DNA of 9,254 nucleotides from Actinomycetes bacterium (GTDB taxonomy: Bacteria > Actinomycetota > Actinomycetes > Actinomycetales > Cellulomonadaceae): positions 1-9,254 of the forward strand of contig JAEWQZ010000289.1 in assembly GCA_023460255.1 (NCBI GenBank). Direction: 5' to 3'. A program made the translations under genes and the position numbers. This document shows positions 5,665 to 9,254 of this stretch, piece by piece. How positions within the stretch are numbered: the first letter of the stretch is position 1; every line of letters begins with the position of its first letter. The notes below the pieces were generated by a model. That model was not told where the DNA came from. It was given only the letters and a program-made list of their open reading frames with translations, and did no database searches.

Positions 5665-6210
5665 ATGACCCTGCTCCGCCGCGGCGCCGTCGCCGCGCTG
5701 ATGACGTGCACCCTCGCTCTCGCCCTCGCCGGCTGCGGCGGCATCGATGAGCCCCGTGACGACGCCGGCCCCGAGGTGACCCAGGCCGACGACGACACCG
5801 GCAAGGATGACGCCGGCAAGGACACCGGCACCGACGACACCGGCACCGACGACACCGGCACCGACGACACCGGCACCGACGCGCACGCCTCCGACCCGGT
5901 CGCCGGCGGCTGGGACACCACCGCCGCCACGGCCGGCTCCGTCGCGCAGAGCGACGAGTACGACTTCGGCTGCCCCGCGGGAGGCAGCACCGGGTCCCCG
6001 GTCTGGGGCGGCGGCGACGGTCAGTACACCGACGACTCCTCGATCTGCGTCGCGGCCGTGCACGCGGGCCTCATCACGCCGGCGCGCGGCGGGACCGTCC
6101 ACGTGACGACGACCGAGGGGCGCGACAGCTACGTGGGCTCGACGGCCAACGGCGTGACGAGCCATCCCTGGGGGGCGTGGGGCGTCTCCTTCGAGGTCAG
6201 CGCCGACTAG
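5665..6210 (+). CDS. Secreted lipoprotein with acidic repeat linker and LCCL domain
   Basis: A 181-residue lipoprotein. The signal peptide has Arg at 5-6, a hydrophobic core and lipobox LAGC at 21-24, so C24 is the lipidated residue. Residues about 27-78 form a flexible acidic linker with four perfect DTGTD repeats (53-72). Residues about 83-179 match the LCCL domain (Limulus factor C, cochlin, Lgl1): FGCP, PVWG, YTDDSSICVAAVHAGLI, a GGTVHV strand, YVGSTANGV and a final WGVSFEV, in the same order as in human cochlin. Only C103 and C128 are present in the domain, where the cochlin domain has four Cys in two disulfides. The protein should sit on the outer face of the membrane, the linker lifting the domain from it. 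The LCCL role in bacteria is not established; adhesion or carbohydrate/lipid binding is a guess. It is convergent with the acyl-CoA enzyme and shares its stop site. Confidence 0.85.
   Translation: MTLLRRGAVAALMTCTLALALAGCGGIDEPRDDAGPEVTQADDDTGKDDAGKDTGTDDTGTDDTGTDDTGTDAHASDPVAGGWDTTAATAGSVAQSDEYDFGCPAGGSTGSPVWGGGDGQYTDDSSICVAAVHAGLITPARGGTVHVTTTEGRDSYVGSTANGVTSHPWGAWGVSFEVSAD
5821..5880 (+). repeat. Four perfect 15-bp tandem repeats in the lipoprotein linker
   Basis: GACACCGGCACCGAC is repeated exactly four times with no mismatch, encoding DTGTD x4. Degenerate related units (GACACCGGCAAGGAT-like) precede it from about 5791. The unit is a multiple of three, so gain or loss of copies by slippage would change linker length without breaking the frame. 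Confidence 0.95.
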
Positions 6211-8282
6211 CGGCGGCCCCGGCTCTTCGCGGGCCGGTCGGTCTTCTCGGGCCGCGGCGCGGTCCCGTCCGCCCGGGCCCGACGCTGGTGCTCGCGCGCC
6301 TCGGCCTGCCGCCCCGCCTCGGCCCCTGACGCGATCTCCGCGCGGACGTGCTCGGGGCCGTACCCGAAGGCGTCGACGAGATCCTGCGCGTGCGGGCGCA
6401 GGCGGGCGAGCAGCCGGTCGACGTACGCGGTGACGCTGCGCGCCCGCCCGGCCGAGAGCCGCCCGTGCATGAGGTACCAGGCCATGTTCCGCTCGACGAG
6501 CGTGAGGCCGAACAGGTCCCGCAACCACGTCAGCACCCGGCGCGTCTCGGCGTCGTCCACCTGGGCGAGGCCGGCCGTGAACGCCTCCCACAGCAGGAGG
6601 TCCGCGTGCGCGCGGGCGGCCTCGACGAGCACGTGCTGCTGGGCGTTGAACCGCCGCGCGGCCTCCTCCCGGGGCGCCTTCATAGCGGGGCGCAGGGCGG
6701 TGCCGATCTCCTCGACCATCGTCTCGACGCGGTCGGTGAGCAGCTCGCGCTGCGTCTCGGCGTCGCGCAGGTGCCCCACCGAGCGGCGGACGTCGCCGCC
6801 GTCGGCGAGCGTCTGCACGACGCGCGCGAGCGGGGTGCGGTGCCACGCGGCGTCGGCCGCCCGGCCCGCCACGTACCGCGCCAGCCCCGTCGCGTCGATG
6901 CCGGCGAACTCCTCGGCCCAGTCCGCGAGCAGCCGCTTGGCCACGAGCTGGAGCAGGACGGTGTTGTCGCCCTCGAACGTGGCGTACACGTCGAGGTCCG
7001 CCCGCAGCGAGGTCAGGCGGTTGACGGTGAGGAACCCGGCCCCGCCGCACGCCTCGCGTGCCGCCTGGAGGGTGTCGAGCGCGTGCCACGTCGACGTCGC
7101 CTTGAGGGCCGCGGCGATCGTCTCGAGGTCCTGCCGGTCGTCGTCGGTGTCGTGCGCACCGGAGAACACGCCGTCGAACGCCTCGAGCATCCGCTCGTGC
7201 GCGAAGACGTGCGCGTACGTCTGGGCCAGGCGCGGCAGCAGCCGCCGCTGGTGCTCGGCGTAGTCGAGCAGCACGACCTCGTCCGTCGGCGACGCGGCGG
7301 TGAACTGCCGCCGCTGGTTGCCATACGTGACGGCGGTGATCAGCCCGAGCTTGGCTGCGTTGATGGCGGCCCCGTCGAGCGAGACCCGGCCCTGGACGAG
7401 CGTGCCGAGCATCGTGAAGAAGCGCCGCCCCGGGCTGGCGATGGGCGACGAGTACGTCCCGTCCGCGGCCACGTCGCCGTACTTGTTGAGCAGGTCGCGG
7501 CGCGGCACGCGCACGTGGTCGAACCAGAGCCGGCCGTTGTCGATGCCGTTCAGCCCGCCCTTGAGCCCGTCGTCCTCGCCGCCGATGCCGGGCAGGAACT
7601 CCCCCGTCCGCGGGTCGCGGATCGGCACGTAGAAGGCGTGCACCCCGTGCCCGACGCCGTCGGTGACGAGCTGGGCGAAGACCACCGCCGCGTGCCCGTG
7701 CAGGGCGGCGTTGCCGAGGTAGTCCTTCCAGGCCGCCCGGTAGGGCGTGTGCAGGACGAACTCCTCCGTCGCCGGGTCGTACGTGGCGGTGGTGGCGAGG
7801 CTGGCGACGTCGGAGCCGTGGCCCGTCTCGGTCATCGCGAACGCGCCGGGCACCTCCAGGGACATCGCGCCGGGCAGCAGCCGGCGGTGGTGGTCCTGCG
7901 TGCCCAGGTGCAGGATCGCCGACGCGAACAGCCCCCACTGCACGCCCGCCTTGATCTGCAGGGACGGGTCGGCGACGACGACCTCCTCGAACCGCGCGAT
8001 CGCGGCGCCGTGCTCGTCGCGACCGCCCAGCTCGGTCGGGAACGCGCGCAGCACGTCGCCCTCGGCGACCAGGACGTGCAGCTGCTCGAGCACCCGCGCC
8101 CGGTGCTCCGCCAGGCCCAGCCCCTCCACCGTGTGCAGGCGCGGGTCGGCCAGGAAGGCCCGTGCCGCGCGCCGGACGTCGCGCCACCGGCCGAGCAGCA
8201 CGTGCTCGAGGTGCTCGGTGTCGACCCGCGTCTCGGGCGTCCGCGTCGTCCGGTGCGGCCGCCGCTCGCTCAGGGCTGTCAT
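6207..8282 (-). CDS. Acyl-CoA dehydrogenase family protein, acyl-CoA oxidase-like
   Basis: A 691-residue flavoprotein for the first step of fatty-acid beta-oxidation (acyl-CoA to trans-2-enoyl-CoA). It has the long architecture of peroxisomal acyl-CoA oxidases (about 660-690 residues), not the roughly 380 of ordinary acyl-CoA dehydrogenases. Landmarks: GAFAMTETGHGSDV at 146-159 (flavin/substrate loop), TATYDPATEEFVLHTP at 165-180, GIDNGRLWFDHVRVPR at 246-261, KYGDVAADGTY at 267-277, ACGGAGF at 411-417 and YATFEGDNTVLLQ at 433-445, with E437 as predicted catalytic base. The C-terminal domain (about 540-640) is helical and the last 25 residues are basic and disordered. Whether electrons go to O2 or to an electron-transfer flavoprotein cannot be read from sequence. 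The ATG at 8282 is chosen over an upstream in-frame start because GAGGAGGA (8289-8296) sits just before it. It follows the TetR gene by 51 bp. Confidence 0.93.
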   Translation of the reverse strand: MTALSERRPHRTTRTPETRVDTEHLEHVLLGRWRDVRRAARAFLADPRLHTVEGLGLAEHRARVLEQLHVLVAEGDVLRAFPTELGGRDEHGAAIARFEEVVVADPSLQIKAGVQWGLFASAILHLGTQDHHRRLLPGAMSLEVPGAFAMTETGHGSDVASLATTATYDPATEEFVLHTPYRAAWKDYLGNAALHGHAAVVFAQLVTDGVGHGVHAFYVPIRDPRTGEFLPGIGGEDDGLKGGLNGIDNGRLWFDHVRVPRRDLLNKYGDVAADGTYSSPIASPGRRFFTMLGTLVQGRVSLDGAAINAAKLGLITAVTYGNQRRQFTAASPTDEVVLLDYAEHQRRLLPRLAQTYAHVFAHERMLEAFDGVFSGAHDTDDDRQDLETIAAALKATSTWHALDTLQAAREACGGAGFLTVNRLTSLRADLDVYATFEGDNTVLLQLVAKRLLADWAEEFAGIDATGLARYVAGRAADAAWHRTPLARVVQTLADGGDVRRSVGHLRDAETQRELLTDRVETMVEEIGTALRPAMKAPREEAARRFNAQQHVLVEAARAHADLLLWEAFTAGLAQVDDAETRRVLTWLRDLFGLTLVERNMAWYLMHGRLSAGRARSVTAYVDRLLARLRPHAQDLVDAFGYGPEHVRAEIASGAEAGRQAEAREHQRRARADGTAPRPEKTDRPAKSRGRR

Positions 8283-8288
8283 GTCCGT

Positions 8289-8296
8289 TCCTCCTC
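8289..8296 (-). promoter_or_regulatory. Strong ribosome binding site of the acyl-CoA enzyme gene
   Basis: Read on the minus strand, GAGGAGGA places its central GGAGG 7 nt before the ATG at 8282. It decides the start against a candidate 15 codons upstream at 8327, which overlaps the TetR-side spacer and would add only a Gly/Arg-rich tail. Confidence 0.8.
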
Positions 8297-8309
8297 GTCG
8301 AGGGCGGGT

Positions 8310-8324
8310 CCCGACGGCGTCGGG
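8310..8324 (-). repeat. Short GC hairpin between the TetR gene and the acyl-CoA enzyme gene
   Basis: CCCGAC (8310-8315) and GTCGGG (8319-8324) form a perfect 6-bp stem with a 3-nt loop in the 51-bp gap between the two genes. There is no T-run, so it is not a clear terminator. It could attenuate read-through, protect the downstream mRNA end after processing, or be incidental. Confidence 0.35.
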
Positions 8325-8333
8325 CACCGGGGG

Positions 8334-9002
8334 TCAGGGGGCGCCGGGGGCGTCCGGCCGGGTCCGGGCGAGGCCGCTCACCGGACCGGTCCACAGCCAG
8401 GCGGTGACGCGGTCGGTGAGCTCCTCGCGGGTGGGCGCGCCGGCGTCGCCGCGGTGGGTGAGCCACCACTCGCCGAGGCCGCGCACGAAGCCGACGGCGC
8501 CGGCCGCCCAGACGTCCGCGAGCGCCGGCGCCCCCTCGGCCGCGACGACCCTGGCGAAGGGCCGCGCGACCAGGCCGGCGACCTGCTCGAGGAACGTGCC
8601 GAGCGTGCCGGACGCGTCCTCGCTGACCGGACGCGTGACGAACCAGTAGACGTTCGGGGACGCCTCGGCCATCTCGAGGTAGATGTCGATCATGGCGCGC
8701 AGCGCCTCGCGGGGGGTGCCCGCGGCGCGCGCCGCCTCGTCGAGCGCCGTGTGCATCTGGGCGACCACGGCCTCGCCGACCGCCCGCTGGAGCCCGGGCT
8801 TGTCGACGAAGTACCGGTAGACGATGGACTTCGACGTGCCGGCGGTGGCGGCGATCTCCTCCATGGAGACGTCGGGGCCGTGCCGGTGCACGGCGCGGCG
8901 CGCGGCGTGCACCAGCTCGGTGCGCCGCGCCGCCCGGTGGTCGGCCCAGCGCGTGGCACGCCCGTCCGACTCCGGCACCGGTGCCGATGTGATCCGACTC
9001 AC
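8334..9002 (-). CDS. TetR/AcrR family transcriptional regulator
   Basis: A 222-residue regulator. The N-terminal DNA-binding domain spans about residues 25-72: a first helix RRTELVHAARRAVHRHG (26-42), then the helix-turn-helix VSMEEIAATAGTSKSIVYRYF (45-65) and the typical VDKPGL (66-71) start of helix 4. The rest is a helical ligand-binding/dimerisation domain with several aromatic residues (NVYWFVTRP near 116-124). The ligand is unknown; given the gene order it is plausibly an acyl-CoA or fatty acid. The start is GTG at 9002, preceded on its strand by TACCGT exactly 7 nt upstream and no ribosome binding site, which supports a leaderless mRNA. It is in line with the acyl-CoA enzyme gene (51 bp downstream) and divergent from the gene at 9153. 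A second start at 8978 has no better signal. Confidence 0.92.
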   Translation of the reverse strand: MSRITSAPVPESDGRATRWADHRAARRTELVHAARRAVHRHGPDVSMEEIAATAGTSKSIVYRYFVDKPGLQRAVGEAVVAQMHTALDEAARAAGTPREALRAMIDIYLEMAEASPNVYWFVTRPVSEDASGTLGTFLEQVAGLVARPFARVVAAEGAPALADVWAAGAVGFVRGLGEWWLTHRGDAGAPTREELTDRVTAWLWTGPVSGLARTRPDAPGAP

Positions 9003-9043
9003 GAAACTGACGGTATCAGGTACTGTGGGTCTCGGGCACTACC
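9003..9043. promoter_or_regulatory. Divergent promoter and candidate TetR operator
   Basis: On the minus strand TACCGT (9015-9010) is the predicted -10 of the TetR gene. It is embedded in a 17-bp imperfect palindrome, 9010-9026, with 12 of 16 non-central positions symmetric. A second imperfect palindrome has arms GGTACTG (9019-9025) and CACTACC (9037-9043), 6 of 7 matching. Together they give three GGTA/TACC half-sites in about 35 bp. On the plus strand TACTGT (9021-9026) is a possible -10 for the gene at 9153. Binding of TetR here would block both promoters; this is inference from symmetry and location. Confidence 0.5.
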
Positions 9044-9129
9044 AGATCGGCGCACCCGGCGTACGGGACCTCAGACCCGCACCGCTGCATGGCCGAGCCG
9101 ACCTGCACACGACAGCCAGCGAGACCCAC
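9025..9129. repeat. Widely spaced 10-bp inverted repeat flanking the divergent leader
   Basis: GTGGGTCTCG (9025-9034) is the exact reverse complement of CGAGACCCAC (9120-9129), with 85 bp between. The left arm overlaps the candidate operator; the right arm is 23 bp before the ATG at 9153. It might be a pair of protein sites, a long-range RNA stem in the leader, or chance. The intervening stretch (9044-9119) shows no ORF or other clear element. Confidence 0.4.
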
Positions 9130-9152
9130 CTCGACGACGAGAGGACACCGCC

Positions 9153-9254
9153 ATGGCGGAGACCACCCGAACAACCGCCCGGTCGACCCGGTCGACGGCC
9201 CGCCGCGGCGCCACCACGGCGACGAGCACCCCGGCCGCGCCCGCGGGCGCGCGC
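9153..9254 (+). CDS. N-terminus of a divergent gene, possibly a thiolase (3' part missing)
   Basis: The ATG at 9153 has AGAGGA 7 nt upstream and opens a frame that runs to the window edge (34 codons). The visible residues are rich in Thr, Ala, Arg and Ser and probably disordered, so no domain can be seen. In actinobacterial genomes a TetR regulator and acyl-CoA dehydrogenase pair is often divergent from other beta-oxidation genes, and acetyl-CoA acetyltransferases with disordered N-termini occur there; I suggest a thiolase on that basis alone. The actual product must be read from the following sequence. Confidence 0.6.
   Translation, partial: MAETTRTTARSTRSTARRGATTATSTPAAPAGAR

Noticed and set aside
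5791..5880. Tandem repeats considered as a CRISPR array
   Set aside because: The units are contiguous 15-mers with no spacers and encode an in-frame lipoprotein linker.
5635..8469. A 944-codon open frame on the minus strand
   Set aside because: It lies in a different frame across the acyl-CoA enzyme gene, is Arg/Ala/Pro-rich with no domain, and also crosses the lipoprotein gene. The enzyme frame has clear motifs, so this is an antisense/alternate-frame shadow of GC-rich sequence.

Overview
The window is very GC-rich (G/C at almost every third codon position) and most ORFs are real on one strand with long antisense shadows. Gene content, start signals and protein families point to a high-GC actinobacterium of the Cellulomonas/Micrococcales type; this is an inference from style and not a marker-based identification. 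No tRNA, rRNA, CRISPR array, IS element or phage gene was seen, and it reads as ordinary chromosome.

Layout. Positions 1-514 (minus) hold the first about two thirds of an isocitrate lyase/PEP mutase superfamily enzyme, running off the left edge. A short divergent promoter region (515-581) separates it from a six-helix membrane protein of unknown function (582-1472, plus). A co-oriented run on the plus strand follows: a LigC-type ATP-dependent DNA ligase (1584-2651), a small aminoglycoside-phosphotransferase-fold kinase (2689-3465), a class I polyphosphate kinase 2 (3541-4386), a small unannotated-looking ORF overlapping the ppk2 stop (4383-4652), an extended short-chain dehydrogenase/epimerase (4739-5584), and a lipoprotein with an acidic repeat linker and an LCCL domain (5665-6210). 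Several of these genes carry a -10-like hexamer 6-7 nt before the start codon, so many may be transcribed singly as leaderless mRNAs and not as one operon.

The right third is a lipid-degradation locus: an acyl-CoA oxidase-like acyl-CoA dehydrogenase (6207-8282, minus) preceded in the same direction by a TetR-family regulator (8334-9002, minus). Divergent from the regulator begins another gene (9153 to the right edge, plus), of which only a disordered Thr/Ala/Arg-rich N-terminus is visible. The 150-bp divergent region contains GGTA/TACC half-sites arranged as imperfect palindromes over the regulator's own predicted -10 element, which suggests autoregulation and joint control of both arms. The lipoprotein and the acyl-CoA enzyme converge and share a CTAG stop, leaving no terminator space.

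Nothing here is a clear new defence or mobile system. The items most worth a second look are the LCCL-domain lipoprotein, the small gene coupled to ppk2, and the repeated leaderless-start architecture together with the TetR operator region.
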